Positions 6,540 through 14,411 of a stretch of 26,370 nt of DNA are shown in pieces. The position numbers were made by a program, and so were the translations under genes. Origin of the DNA: a virus; the IMG/VR virus record IMGVR_UViG_3300047168_000114, positions 1-26,370 of that record, one strand, 5' to 3'. Every line of letters starts with the position of its first letter. The first letter of the stretch is position 1. The notes below the pieces were generated by a model. It did not search any database and was not told where the DNA came from. It saw nothing but the letters and a program-made list of their open reading frames with translations.

Positions 6540-6568
6540 TTGAAAAACACATTTACATGTGCTCATTT
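6540..6568 (+). promoter_or_regulatory. Promoter-like -35 with perfect operator in the spacer
   Basis: TTGAAA (6540-6545) is followed after 17 bases by a weak extended -10 (TGCTCATTT). The perfect palindrome CACATTTACATGTG occupies the spacer at 6548-6561. The first 15 bases, TTGAAAAACACATTT, recur exactly at the early promoter at 19498, and TTGAAAAACACAT recurs on the minus strand at 17857. The site lies between the divergent genes 5946-6473 (minus) and 6680-6886 (plus) and could control either. No second palindrome was seen in the remainder of 6474-6679. Confidence 0.65.
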
Positions 6569-6679
6569 GGCGAAGGAAGCAGACGCCCGTGATCATCGGG
6601 ATCCCGGGGCCGCCACCCTGCCGGCGGAACGTTGTCCGGGCGTTTGCTTTCTCCCGCTTCCACAAAACGAGAGAACGAA

Positions 6680-6886
6680 ATGAAAAAGCTCTATCTCATC
6701 TTGCCGATGGTTGGCTTTCTGGCTTTAAGCGGCTGCGACAAGTATGGCAGCGGCGGCGGCTTCTCGCACCTGCTCGGCAACTGGGCGCAGGTCAACCTGC
6801 CCGACGGGTGTGTCGCCAAGCAGATCGCGGTCGAAGAGAATTCCGGCGTCGCTGTGCTCTGCGAAGACGGCCGGGTCTTTCATTAA
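6680..6886 (+). CDS. Small lipoprotein, lone plus-strand moron
   Basis: The 68-aa product has a textbook lipoprotein signal: MKKLYLILPMVGFLALSGC with Cys19 as the lipidation site and Asp at +2, which in enterobacteria favours inner-membrane retention. The mature domain has two more cysteines (C50 and C61, in GCVAK and LCEDG). It is the only plus-strand gene in the 19 kb of late genes and is bounded by a regulated promoter region and a strong hairpin, the classic moron layout. Phage lipoproteins of this size often mask receptors or block superinfecting DNA; that role is inference. An upstream in-frame ATG at 6632 would bury the signal and is rejected. Confidence 0.8.
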   Translation: MKKLYLILPMVGFLALSGCDKYGSGGGFSHLLGNWAQVNLPDGCVAKQIAVEENSGVAVLCEDGRVFH

Positions 6887-6894
6887 CCAATACC

Positions 6895-6955
6895 CCCGGC
6901 GCAGACAGGTCCTGAGGCCTGTGATAAGCGAAGGCGGGATAGCTTCTGCGCCGGG
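6895..6955. terminator. Large branched hairpin between convergent genes
   Basis: CCCGGCGCAGA (6895-6905) pairs over 11 bases with TCTGCGCCGGG (6945-6955). Inside the stem is a second hairpin, CAGG/CCTG near 6906-6921, and a possible third, AAGC/GCTT, so the whole can fold as a multi-branch structure. It lies between the stop of the plus-strand lipoprotein gene and the stop of the minus-strand MuF gene. No long T-run follows, so termination may be weak or Rho-assisted; a small structured RNA is the alternative. Confidence 0.6.
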
Positions 6956-6980
6956 CCCCGTGTACTTCTTAAACTGCCAG

Positions 6981-9335
6981 CTACGCCGGCTCCAACTCTT
7001 CGGAACCGCCGAATAGATCATCCGGGTCATCGATGTCGTAAGCGGGCTTTGGCCCATCCCAGAAATTCGGCGTCGGCGTGCCATAGGCGGCCGGTCCGTG
7101 GCGAACTGCATGGCTGCGAGGCACCAGGGTCGTCATAATGGTACACCTGCACCGAACGACTTCCTTCGCCGCCGCATCCGGGTCATGCGGCCATCTGATC
7201 CTTTCGCCCGAATCACACACGAATGGGGTATTCAGCCCAAGCACAGTCTGCCGGTGCAGCCCGCGGTGATCGGGCCGCGTCTTATCGTCCTCTGTCGCAA
7301 TCCACGTCTTCGCCACAGTCCATTCGGGATGATCGTCGAGAAAGCCCTCGACAGTCTTGATGTGGCCGTTGTTCGCGGCTCGGAGTGCCTCTGTGCGGGC
7401 GATCGTCATGGCGCGGCTGGCGATCATGCGCCGCTGGTAGGCGTCGACCATCTTATCGACCTGGGCGCTGCTAAGCGCCTTCTTAGCGTCGATCGCCTTG
7501 GTAATCGTGGAATCATAGCGCTTGTCGCGCAGCGCGAAGGCCATCGCCCGTGGGTCCAACGTCTCCAGCAGCGTGCGATAGTTTGCTACGATGCTAGCCT
7601 GATACGCGGTGAGCCCGACGACGTCGCGGATCTTGCGCGCGATCACAGCCGGCGGGTCGGCCTTGTTCGTCGCATCGACGATGATCTGCTTTATGTTCTT
7701 GCGCTGGGCTTCGGTGATCTCGCGCACGCGCTTATAGCGATATGCCTTGGCATAGTCCTGCACCGCGTCGGATCGCACGTTGAAGCCGAATTGCAGCAGG
7801 CGCGGCCGGGGTTTGCCATCTACATCATCATTGCTCGGCGGCGGCTGCAGGCGCGATGGTGCTGCGATGCCTTCGGCCGTGGCTTTGTCCATCGGCGCCA
7901 TGCCGGCGAACAGCGGCGCGTCTAGCTGGTCGAATAGGCCGCCTGGCGCGTTCGGCGAAGCGACGCTATCTGGCGTGACAGCGTCTTTCCAGCCAGCCAG
8001 CGCGCGGCCGACGCCGGCGGCCAGGTCGTGTTCGATATCGACGGCGGCGGACAGAAGGCGGCGGGGTGTTGAGGTGGATTTTCGCTTTTTCTGAGGCGGG
8101 GCGTCGTTTTCACCCGGCTGGTTCGCGTCATCCGGCGCAGCCTTCGCCAGCCCGGATTTGTGCACATGTGCATTTTTGAAAATGCGATCAGCCGCCGCGC
8201 CGCCGGCCAGAAGCCCAGCACCGGCGCCAGCGATCAGCAGATTGCGCCGCGCCACCGGCCGGAAGAGTGCAGCGAGCCGCCTGGTGATCGCGCCATCGGC
8301 CGCCGCCGCAACTGTTTTTGCCCCGGTCATTTCCTCGTTTGCGCGCTCGGCCTCTCGCATCGTCCGCGCGCCGTGCCGCGCTTTGATATCGGCTAGAAGC
8401 TCGTCGCGCATCGCTTTGCGCGCCTCAGGCTTTGGATAGCCGCCGGTGGTGACTTTGCCCGCCGACACGATCTTGATCGTGTTGGTCACCTCGGTCGTCT
8501 TTTTGGTGGCCTTCAGTTTCAGGTTCGGCAGGCTGGCTTCGTGCTTCAGGAAGGTAGCAAAGGCGTTGCGGTCCTGCGGCTCCAGCGCGCGAAAATGCGC
8601 CTCGAGCTTGTCGATCGAGCCGATGCCCAAATCGTGCAGCACCGACTTTTCGCTACCCGGCGACGCATCGTGCTCAAACATCTCCTGCAGGCGGTCGCGC
8701 GTGGCTTGCGAGAGGATCAGCTTCAACTGGCCTTTGATCTCGCGGGTAAAGCGATCGACCTTTGGCCGTTTGATGTGAGCGACGCGGTCGCGAACTTCCG
8801 GCTCTTTGCCCTTGGCGCGCAGATCGGCCGCGGTTGCCTTAAAGCGGTCGGCCTGGTCGGCGTTGAGCATCATCGCCCGCGCCGTCAGCCTGTATTCGCC
8901 CTCTGGGTCGTCCGTTGCCCAACCGCCCTCCCCACTCGTGCTGTCGAAGAACGGCTCGGAGTGCGCGTCCTGGTGCCGGGCGAGCGCGCGGTTCGCCATC
9001 CGCGCCATACGAAATTTTGCTTCGTACGCTCGCGGAGCGTTCGAAAGAAAGTTGCTCGGGGAAAGTTTCTGCCTCGCATTTTTGGCGCGGCGGTCGATGA
9101 ATTCCTGGTTGATCTTGTGCGTGCGGAAAGCCGCGCGCAGCGGCCCGAGCGCTTCCTGCTTACCTGACACGGCTGACCGGCGAATTGCCGTGACACCGGC
9201 TTGCGTGGCGGCGCCGGAGGCGAAAGCGCCGGCAGCCGCGCCGGCGGCGGTGACGCTAGCTTCTTTCGCCTTATCCCAGCGTGCGCGGGCGGCGTTGCGG
9301 CGTTCCTGGATCTGCGCAGGCGATAGGACAGCCAT
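6981..9335 (-). CDS. SPP1 gp7 / MuF-type minor head protein with a very long N-terminal extension
   Basis: The last third carries the MuF (SPP1 gp7) head-morphogenesis pattern: ARTEALRAANNGH near residue 655, TWIATEDDKTRPDHRGLHRQ, then PFVCDSGERIRWPHDP and a closing VRCRCTI. Family members join the portal and help assemble the head, and SPP1 gp7 leaves the capsid with the DNA. Here the MuF part follows about 500 residues of mostly helical, basic sequence with a glycine-rich hydrophobic segment (LLIAGAGAGLLAGGAAADRI, about 370-390). Total length, 784 aa, is well above the usual 250-500. The extension may be an internal or ejected part. ATG at 9335 shares a base with the preceding stop. Confidence 0.85.
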   Translation of the reverse strand: MAVLSPAQIQERRNAARARWDKAKEASVTAAGAAAGAFASGAATQAGVTAIRRSAVSGKQEALGPLRAAFRTHKINQEFIDRRAKNARQKLSPSNFLSNAPRAYEAKFRMARMANRALARHQDAHSEPFFDSTSGEGGWATDDPEGEYRLTARAMMLNADQADRFKATAADLRAKGKEPEVRDRVAHIKRPKVDRFTREIKGQLKLILSQATRDRLQEMFEHDASPGSEKSVLHDLGIGSIDKLEAHFRALEPQDRNAFATFLKHEASLPNLKLKATKKTTEVTNTIKIVSAGKVTTGGYPKPEARKAMRDELLADIKARHGARTMREAERANEEMTGAKTVAAAADGAITRRLAALFRPVARRNLLIAGAGAGLLAGGAAADRIFKNAHVHKSGLAKAAPDDANQPGENDAPPQKKRKSTSTPRRLLSAAVDIEHDLAAGVGRALAGWKDAVTPDSVASPNAPGGLFDQLDAPLFAGMAPMDKATAEGIAAPSRLQPPPSNDDVDGKPRPRLLQFGFNVRSDAVQDYAKAYRYKRVREITEAQRKNIKQIIVDATNKADPPAVIARKIRDVVGLTAYQASIVANYRTLLETLDPRAMAFALRDKRYDSTITKAIDAKKALSSAQVDKMVDAYQRRMIASRAMTIARTEALRAANNGHIKTVEGFLDDHPEWTVAKTWIATEDDKTRPDHRGLHRQTVLGLNTPFVCDSGERIRWPHDPDAAAKEVVRCRCTIMTTLVPRSHAVRHGPAAYGTPTPNFWDGPKPAYDIDDPDDLFGGSEELEPA

Positions 9336-9808
9336 TATCCAGCGGCGGCGTCAGGCGCCTTGAACGTCATGAAATAGGGCAGCACGTAGAACCGGCCAGG
9401 ATATTCGAACTGAACCTTGCCCGCGTTGATGAGATCGATCAGCTTTTGCTGCTCGTCGCTGCTAAGGTGCTGAAAATAGAATTTTTGGTGGTTGTCGATA
9501 TAGGCTTTGTAGCTCTTGTCGGTCGGCGTGATCTTCTTGCCCGCCTCGATGGCTGCGAAGAACTCGTCGGGCCTGAGCGATCCGCAATAGCTGCAGGTTT
9601 GAGAGTTGGGATACCAAAAGTCCTCGGCGACCAGGTTATCCGCGCGGAACACTTCGCGGCGCCGCTCGCACATAAAGAGCACATGTGGATGTGATTCTTT
9701 GACGTGCTTATGCACTGACAAAATGGCATTTTCCTCGACTGTCCGGGGCGAGGATTCGCCACGGAGCGTCTCGTCGCAGTGCGGGCATTTGGCATAAGCG
9801 GGGGTCAT
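9335..9808 (-). CDS. Zinc-ribbon protein, 157 aa, phage head region
   Basis: Two metal-binding pairs are visible: CPHC (residues 8-11) followed by HKHVKESHPH (33-42), and CSYCGSLRPDEFF (72-84). A PTDKSYKAYIDNHQKFYFQH segment follows. This CSYCGS-PDEFF-PTDK arrangement recurs in uncharacterised phage proteins encoded near portal genes. Start at ATG 9808 with AGGAG seven bases upstream. Likely a structural zinc protein, perhaps nucleic-acid binding or a head-assembly factor. Function not known. Confidence 0.7.
   Translation of the reverse strand: MTPAYAKCPHCDETLRGESSPRTVEENAILSVHKHVKESHPHVLFMCERRREVFRADNLVAEDFWYPNSQTCSYCGSLRPDEFFAAIEAGKKITPTDKSYKAYIDNHQKFYFQHLSSDEQQKLIDLINAGKVQFEYPGRFYVLPYFMTFKAPDAAAG
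9680..9693. promoter_or_regulatory. Perfect operator palindrome inside the zinc-ribbon gene
   Basis: CACATGTGGATGTG matches CACAT-N4-ATGTG exactly but lies within coding sequence (the HPHVLFM part of 9335-9808), without A/T flanks. It may be an internal stoperator-like site or a coincidence of the His/Val codons. Confidence 0.4.
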
Positions 9809-9904
9809 TTCGCTGCTCCTGTTGAATTCGGAGCAGTCTTATCAGCGGCTGGTCGCCCCACCCTGTGTTTACACATGGCGTCAATCGGTCGAGAATGTAC
9901 CGAC

Positions 9905-10024
9905 TTAGAGTTGACAAAACTGACGTGAAGCTGGGTATCGCATGGTGCGGACGAAGGGGTTGATCGCCTGGAGTCGAATGCGGTTCGATACCGCGCCCGG
10001 CGCCAATGTCCCATTTTTCTGCAT
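9905..10024 (-). CDS. 39-aa small phage protein
   Basis: ATG at 10024 shares a base with the stop of 10024-10266 (TGATG); the frame ends at TAA 9905. The peptide looks coding (NGTLAPGAVSNRIRLQAINP, then Arg/Phe/Tyr-rich), basic, with no membrane segment. A competing 69-codon frame (9805-10014) overlaps it, lacks a ribosome site and has a composition unlike the neighbours; I take this one because of the stop/start coupling. Bases 9809-9904 hold no gene I can support apart from the ribosome site of the next gene. Confidence 0.5.
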   Translation of the reverse strand: MQKNGTLAPGAVSNRIRLQAINPFVRTMRYPASRQFCQL

Positions 10025-10266
10025 CAAATTAGGCGGAAAAACGGCGGCGGATCGTCTTCGACCACCAGGCCGCAATCGCACACCGGGCAGCAGCGCGACT
10101 TCGGGGGATCATCAGGATCGAAGCCGCCAAGCTCGATGATCGCGCGCTGGCACTTCGTATAGCGGAAATTGCCTAAGCGGGCGGAGACATGACCTTCGCC
10201 GGCGCAGAGCACGCAGTCTTTGCGGACTTCCCGCGGCGCGTTGAAGGTGATGTCGTAGGCGATCAT
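10024..10266 (-). CDS. Small zinc-binding protein, 80 aa
   Basis: Two cysteine pairs, CVLCAGEGH (residues 18-26) and CCPVCDCG (59-66), suggest a single zinc ribbon. The rest is short beta-rich sequence and an acidic C-terminus (VVEDDPPPFF). It overlaps the stop of 10263-11552 as ATGA and leads into the 39-aa gene by TGATG. Unknown role; two different zinc proteins between portal and MuF genes is notable. Confidence 0.65.
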   Translation of the reverse strand: MIAYDITFNAPREVRKDCVLCAGEGHVSARLGNFRYTKCQRAIIELGGFDPDDPPKSRCCPVCDCGLVVEDDPPPFFRLI

Positions 10267-11552
10267 TCGGCCATCATCTGCTTTGCGATGGCCGGCGCGC
10301 GCTTCGCCAGATCTTCCGCCTCGGCGAGCATCTTGGCCATGCTCTGCTTGTCTGGCTGGTTGCCATAGCCGAGCGCATGCGAGGCCATTTCTAGCGGCTT
10401 AGCCGCGATAGCGCCAGCGATCACCGGGACTTTCAGCGCCCCAGAGACGGCGCCGACACGGCTGGCAACTTTCCTGGTGCGTGCCCCAGCGCCAAAACCG
10501 TCCGCCACCCCCTCGGCGAAGCCAGAGCCTGTCCGCGCGCCTTCCTTCATGCCAGTGCCAACGGCTTTCACGGGATTGCGCACGAATGCCTTGGTTTTAT
10601 CAGCTGCCCACCGTCCGGCGACGTAGCCGCCGCGGTTGGCAGCGCCGGCGCGCGGGCGGAACAGGCCTTTGACGCGTGTGGCGGCCTGCCCCGCATGCGC
10701 AAATGCCGACTCTTTTTCTTCGTGCGACACCGAGAAACTGTCCAAGCCATGCGCGGCGCGAGCCGCCAGGTTGCGCGCCGCTGCGACAAACGGCGCCGCT
10801 TTGATAAGCTGCTGGTTCGGCCGAAAGCGCTTGCGCTCCTTGCCCGTCACCTTGTCGAACTTCGGGTTCGGAAACGGCTTGGCAAACTCGTCGTGATACG
10901 GCTGCTTCTCGCCAGGAAAGGCTTTGTTTGCATTATGTTCGAGACGTTCCTTCGCGTAGCGCATGAACGGTTCGACGGGCTTCAACTCGGCCTTCAGGTC
11001 TGGGTCCATCTTCCAATCGTAATCAACCAGGCCGCGCTCGTGCATGTGGACCAGCGCCGCATGGTGATACGCCCGGACCAGCGTCGATTTCGGCGTGCCC
11101 TCGGGGTACAGGTCAGGCTTCATGCGCGAGCGCTCGACGCCGCGCGCCGCCGGCTCATGCGCCTTCAGATAAACGTGCTTCTTGCCTTTCCTATTCTTTT
11201 CAGCACCTTCCATGATTTCCTTGCGAGAGTCCTTCACCAACTGGATATAGCGCGCAACGCGCTTCTGGTGATCCGCGACAGACACGCTTTTCGGGATTTG
11301 ATTGGTCAGCGTCAGGCTTAGATAGCTGCCAACCGGGCGCGAGAGTTCATGTGATCCGGTATAATCACGCGGCAACGCATTGATTTTGCTGCCAATACGC
11401 TGCCAGCCCTCTCCGCGGGTCTGGCTGCGTGCGGGGCCGGAAGACCGTTCGCGCACCACCGACTGGCTGAATGCGGGGCCGGAATAGCCGGTGACCCGGG
11501 CAAATTTACCTTCAGAACCCCTCGGATGCCGTTGATTATCAAAGAAACTCAT
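10263..11552 (-). CDS. Basic internal virion protein candidate, 429 aa
   Basis: I start at ATG 11552 (GGGGA eight bases upstream, ATGA overlap with the tiny gene before); an ATG five codons earlier lacks a ribosome site. The N-terminus contains FFDNQRHPRGSEGKFARVTG, a pattern close to the HPR-D/S-x-x-GKF tag common in phage head and portal-linked proteins. The body is strongly basic (RKGKKHVYLKAHEPAARGVE and similar) and helical. Near the C-terminus is a hydrophobic Ala/Gly/Val segment (GALKVPVIAGAIAAKPLEMA). DNA binding or packaging inside the head is plausible. No enzyme motif seen. Confidence 0.65.
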   Translation of the reverse strand: MSFFDNQRHPRGSEGKFARVTGYSGPAFSQSVVRERSSGPARSQTRGEGWQRIGSKINALPRDYTGSHELSRPVGSYLSLTLTNQIPKSVSVADHQKRVARYIQLVKDSRKEIMEGAEKNRKGKKHVYLKAHEPAARGVERSRMKPDLYPEGTPKSTLVRAYHHAALVHMHERGLVDYDWKMDPDLKAELKPVEPFMRYAKERLEHNANKAFPGEKQPYHDEFAKPFPNPKFDKVTGKERKRFRPNQQLIKAAPFVAAARNLAARAAHGLDSFSVSHEEKESAFAHAGQAATRVKGLFRPRAGAANRGGYVAGRWAADKTKAFVRNPVKAVGTGMKEGARTGSGFAEGVADGFGAGARTRKVASRVGAVSGALKVPVIAGAIAAKPLEMASHALGYGNQPDKQSMAKMLAEAEDLAKRAPAIAKQMMAE

Positions 11553-11647
11553 TGGAAAAATCCCCATAGCGCCAAAACGCCAAAATAAACATCGTTTCTT
11601 TTAACCTCAATATGAACTGAGCCGTCTTTCATGTTGAAATCATTCAT
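11549..11647 (-). CDS. 32-aa peptide between portal and internal-protein genes
   Basis: ATG at 11647 opens 32 codons ending in TGA at 11549, which overlaps the next start as ATGA. The peptide begins with polar residues and ends in a hydrophobic segment (NDVYFGVLALWGFFQ). No Shine-Dalgarno is visible, and the stretch is more AT-rich than its neighbours. It fills the only gap between two large genes, which supports it weakly. Confidence 0.4.
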   Translation of the reverse strand: MNDFNMKDGSVHIEVKRNDVYFGVLALWGFFQ

Positions 11648-11670
11648 TTTAAGGTTTTGGTAGAGCGTTG

Positions 11671-13578
11671 CTAGCCGGGGGGCGGCGAGGAGGACGACTT
11701 ACCCTTGAACTTGGCCTCGTGTCGCGCGAGTTCCGCCAGGACAAGCGCAGGTGCCGCGCCACGTTTCGGATTGCGCGGCACCGGGCGGTTGATCTTGGCG
11801 TGATCGGCCTTCAGCCCAACGGCGTCGAGGAGCTGGGGAGGTAGAGTTGCGAGATGATGGTTCGCGATCTCGGAAACCGCGGGGGCTGATTTGAGGCGCG
11901 CGATCGCCTGGGGCGACATGAGGGCGGGTTTCACCGGCGGATTATGCGGCATCGGGAGCGCCAAGCGCCCCGGCGGGGCGATAATCTGCTGTTGCCCCGG
12001 TAGCGGCGCCGGGTCACTGGCGGGTAATGCCGGCTGCGGATCGTATGGCGCGCCGGCGCCCATCATTCCCGCGTCCGGCGGGGGCGGCGGTTGTGGCATG
12101 GTGAGGCCCTGGGCCTTGGCTTTCAGGAGATCGTCGACGAACATCACGCCGAGAGGGCCGATGCCGAAGATGGCCGGCCCCATGCCGAGCGACGGCAATC
12201 CGCGTTCAGCGCGGTATTCATCGATCGAAAGCGCGCCGGCCTTGACCTCGGCAAGCTGACGCTGGGCCAGCTTGTCGGGATCGTCCTCGCGATAGTTGTC
12301 CATGACGAATTCAAGGTCAGGAAACCCGAAGACGTGCGCGAAGATGTGGTCCATCAGGCCTTTCAGCCAGACGATATTCGGGGCGAGGCCTTCGCGCAGG
12401 GCTGCGTCATTCGCCGTCTCGGCTGTTGCGCGGTTTTGCTGGTTGACCAGCGGCAGGTTTGGCAGGTTGAAGGCAAAGGTGATGACGCGGGCCAGCCATT
12501 CGTCCTGCTGAGGGTCGAGCGTTTGCACCGGGCGCGTCGGGTTAAAGCTCGTGCCACCAGGGATAAAGTAGGCTTTTCGGCGGTTTTGCTGGTCGCTGGT
12601 CCAGTTGTCGAAGAGAAGCTGCATCCGGTTGATGTCTTCGGGAGTCCACTTCTCAGGTACGCCGATCAGCGCGTCGGGGATGTTGCCCTCGGTCCAAAAG
12701 GCAAGTTTGTTGATCTCCCGGCGGATTGCGATCTGGATCGTCATTCCGATGAGCTCGACGGCGCCCTGCCCGTAGAGCTTGCCGGCGCGCAGGTTTCGAG
12801 GAAAGTAAATGATCTCGTCGGAGGTGTAGTTGATCGCCGGAATCCCTTTCAGGATCTGGGTGTACGCGGTCTCCGGCGGTGCTGGCGTGCGGCCCAGCTT
12901 GTCGTAGCGCGGGATGAGCGTGGCGCCATCGATGACTTCCAGCGAAAAAATGTCCCCGCCCACGGTGCGGCGCACGTAGATGGCGGGCGCGTCGATAACC
13001 AGCATCTCGTGGAGCAGCATGCGCATCCACGTATCCCAGTTGTGCTTCCGGTCGGGCGAGCGGAAGAACGCTTCCAGCTGCGCGCAGCGCGGATCATCCT
13101 TCTGGCGGACATTCTGCCCTGGCCGCATGCGGGGCATGATCTCCCATGACAGCTTTGCCATCTGGTTCTTGCGCGTCTCGACGCAAAGCTTGGCGACGTC
13201 CAGGCCTTCGAAAAGACCGCGGATCATGCCGAAATTCATGCTCTCGTATTGACGAGGCGTCAGCGAAAGGTTGACCGCGACGGGGTAATCGCTCGCGCGG
13301 CCGGCTACGTCGCCGCGGGGCGCGTTCCCGTTGAGCGGCACGCCAGGTCCGAACCAAGGCTCCTGCCGATTGCGCGGCATGTTGGCATTCATTCGCTGCA
13401 GATAGGCCTGCTGCTGCGGGGTTTGCGGCGCGTTCGGGTCAGGTAGCGGGATCGATTGCTGGTCCGGCGGAGCCTTCTGGCCGAAGCCCAGCGTCGATTT
13501 AAGCGCCCCCATGGCCTGGTCGATCACAAAGCGCGGAATCTCGGTCAGGATCGCGCCGGGCGTGAGTTTCGGGCCCAT
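11671..13578 (-). CDS. Phage portal protein, 635 aa
   Basis: The portal forms the dodecameric DNA gate at one head vertex and docks the terminase and tail. The body of the protein (about residues 100-470) shows the HK97-type portal pattern: VAKLCVETRKNQMAKLSWEI, an IDAPAIYVRRTVGGDIFSLE strand block, VIDGATLIPRYDKLG, SDEIIYFPRNLRAGKLYGQG, then NLPNLPLVNQQNRATAETAN and NIVWLKGLMDHIFAHVFGF. Family members are typically 400-500 aa; here a Pro-rich C-terminal tail of about 150 residues is added. Start ATG 13578, AAGG about ten bases upstream. It lies upstream of the MuF gene, as expected. Confidence 0.9.
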   Translation of the reverse strand: MGPKLTPGAILTEIPRFVIDQAMGALKSTLGFGQKAPPDQQSIPLPDPNAPQTPQQQAYLQRMNANMPRNRQEPWFGPGVPLNGNAPRGDVAGRASDYPVAVNLSLTPRQYESMNFGMIRGLFEGLDVAKLCVETRKNQMAKLSWEIMPRMRPGQNVRQKDDPRCAQLEAFFRSPDRKHNWDTWMRMLLHEMLVIDAPAIYVRRTVGGDIFSLEVIDGATLIPRYDKLGRTPAPPETAYTQILKGIPAINYTSDEIIYFPRNLRAGKLYGQGAVELIGMTIQIAIRREINKLAFWTEGNIPDALIGVPEKWTPEDINRMQLLFDNWTSDQQNRRKAYFIPGGTSFNPTRPVQTLDPQQDEWLARVITFAFNLPNLPLVNQQNRATAETANDAALREGLAPNIVWLKGLMDHIFAHVFGFPDLEFVMDNYREDDPDKLAQRQLAEVKAGALSIDEYRAERGLPSLGMGPAIFGIGPLGVMFVDDLLKAKAQGLTMPQPPPPPDAGMMGAGAPYDPQPALPASDPAPLPGQQQIIAPPGRLALPMPHNPPVKPALMSPQAIARLKSAPAVSEIANHHLATLPPQLLDAVGLKADHAKINRPVPRNPKRGAAPALVLAELARHEAKFKGKSSSSPPPG

Positions 13579-13588
13579 GCGATGTGCC

Positions 13589-13897
13589 TTAGATCAGGCC
13601 GATGAGGCCGGTGGCCGTCGTTCCGGTCGCCATGACGATGGCGGCAGCGACAGGAAGGATCGTGCCGGCCTGGACGTTATTGAACACCAGCGGCGCGTTC
13701 TGGGACTGATTGTTCGCCTGGCTGGTCTGATTAGGCGGGTCGCCGCGAAGAAACAGAGCGATGCTGCCGGAGGAGCCGACATAGATGCCGACGACGCTCG
13801 AAGGAAGTGGCGCATAATCCATAGGGACGATCGGAAACCCATTTTGCGCCGGTGCGACGGGGGTCCGGGCGCCATAATACGGGTCGAATTTGCTCAT
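13589..13897 (-). CDS. Small beta-rich virion-associated protein, 102 aa
   Basis: A short N-terminal arm (FDPYYGARTPVAPAQNG) is followed by a beta-rich domain, GIYVGSSGSIALFLRGDP, then PLVFNNVQAGTILPVAAAIV and a closing ATGTTATGLIGLI. Small proteins with this VGG-VFxNVxAGTxLPV-ATGTTA layout are common next to phage portal or head genes and are probably structural. Start ATG 13897 with AGGA ten bases upstream; it ends ten bases before the portal start. Confidence 0.65.
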   Translation of the reverse strand: MSKFDPYYGARTPVAPAQNGFPIVPMDYAPLPSSVVGIYVGSSGSIALFLRGDPPNQTSQANNQSQNAPLVFNNVQAGTILPVAAAIVMATGTTATGLIGLI

Positions 13898-13972
13898 TTG
13901 GGGCTGTCCTCACGTCTCATCGTGAGGGGAACGATGTGCCGGCTTGGTCGCCTATGCTCGGCGCAAAAAAGA

Positions 13973-14005
13973 TGGCCGCTGCGGTTTTCTAAGCCGCAGC
14001 GGCCA
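13973..14005 (-). terminator. Strong Rho-independent terminator on the minus strand
   Basis: TGGCCGCTGCGG (13973-13984) pairs over 12 bases with CCGCAGCGGCCA (13994-14005). Read on the minus strand the stem is followed directly by ATCTTTTTT. It ends transcripts from the promoter at 14377-14404 just before the virion genes, so late expression needs readthrough, antitermination or another promoter in 13898-13972, where I see none. Confidence 0.85.
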
Positions 14006-14073
14006 AGTTCAGGGAGGAAACGTCCAAACTTCCACGCCGGATTCTTCGCACCAGCTTGTCGCCGGGGGAAACT

Positions 14074-14295
14074 TCAGGCCGCGATGCCTGCATTCGGCGA
14101 GTTGTGACTTTTGGCAATCTTTTCAGAAACAGAGATCTGTCCCGCGGCAGAGGTCAAAGCAGCGCGGGCCGGAACCATAGCGCCAAACCCGTCTTGACGG
14201 TGATAGACGACGCCTTCGAATTGAAACTCAGTCAGATCGCCATCAAAGGGATGGCTGGGTAAAATGTGTCGACGAAGCCACAGCCATAGTCTCAC
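14074..14295 (-). CDS. Hypothetical small protein, 73 aa, between late promoter and terminator
   Basis: The GTG at 14295 has AGGGAGAA about ten bases upstream. The product begins basic and Trp-rich (RLWLWLRRHILPSHPFDGDL), then TEFQFEGVVYHRQDGFGAMV. It would be the first product of the TTGACA promoter and lies just ahead of the terminator. A second, 34-codon frame (ATG 14093 to TAG 13989) overlaps its end and runs into the terminator stem; I do not call it. If real, this gene is placed like a lambda Q-type or antitermination gene, but no such motif is visible. Confidence 0.45.
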   Translation of the reverse strand: MRLWLWLRRHILPSHPFDGDLTEFQFEGVVYHRQDGFGAMVPARAALTSAAGQISVSEKIAKSHNSPNAGIAA

Positions 14296-14376
14296 GCCTT
14301 TATTCTCCCTTTTGCCTTAAAAAATCCCTGCTTCGCGAGTTTTTTGGCTCGTCAGATTACGCGAGACATTAAGGCG

Positions 14377-14404
14377 ATTTTAAAATCCTTCACGGAAATG
14401 TCAA
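14377..14404 (-). promoter_or_regulatory. Near-consensus sigma70 promoter, minus strand
   Basis: Read on the minus strand: TTGACA (14404-14399), 16 bases, TAAAAT (14382-14377). This is the best promoter in the window and points toward 14074-14295 and the head genes. Operator-like sites lie immediately upstream at 14412-14425 and 14431-14444, within the tandem repeat region. Confidence 0.75.
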
Positions 14405-14411
14405 CGTTCCA

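Noticed and set aside
7098-7925. 275-codon plus-strand frame opposite the MuF gene
   Set aside because: It is antisense to the conserved MuF domain and shows shadow-type composition.
8162-8171. GCACATGTGC inside the MuF gene, resembling the operator without its spacer
   Set aside because: The arms have no four-base spacer; the same CACATGTG occurs near 1704 in the sulfotransferase gene and can come from His/Val codons.
9985-10012. tRNA T-arm-like sequence (TGCGG-TTCGATA-CCGCG) on the plus strand
   Set aside because: No matching acceptor, D or anticodon arm can be placed upstream, and the stretch is inside a plausible minus-strand small gene.
9805-10014. 69-codon minus-strand frame ending in ATGA with the zinc-ribbon gene
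   Set aside because: No ribosome site and unlikely composition; the overlapping 39-codon frame has TGATG coupling and better sequence.
13989-14093. 34-codon frame ending inside the terminator stem
   Set aside because: Its last codons are the terminator hairpin and it overlaps a better frame; only worth noting.
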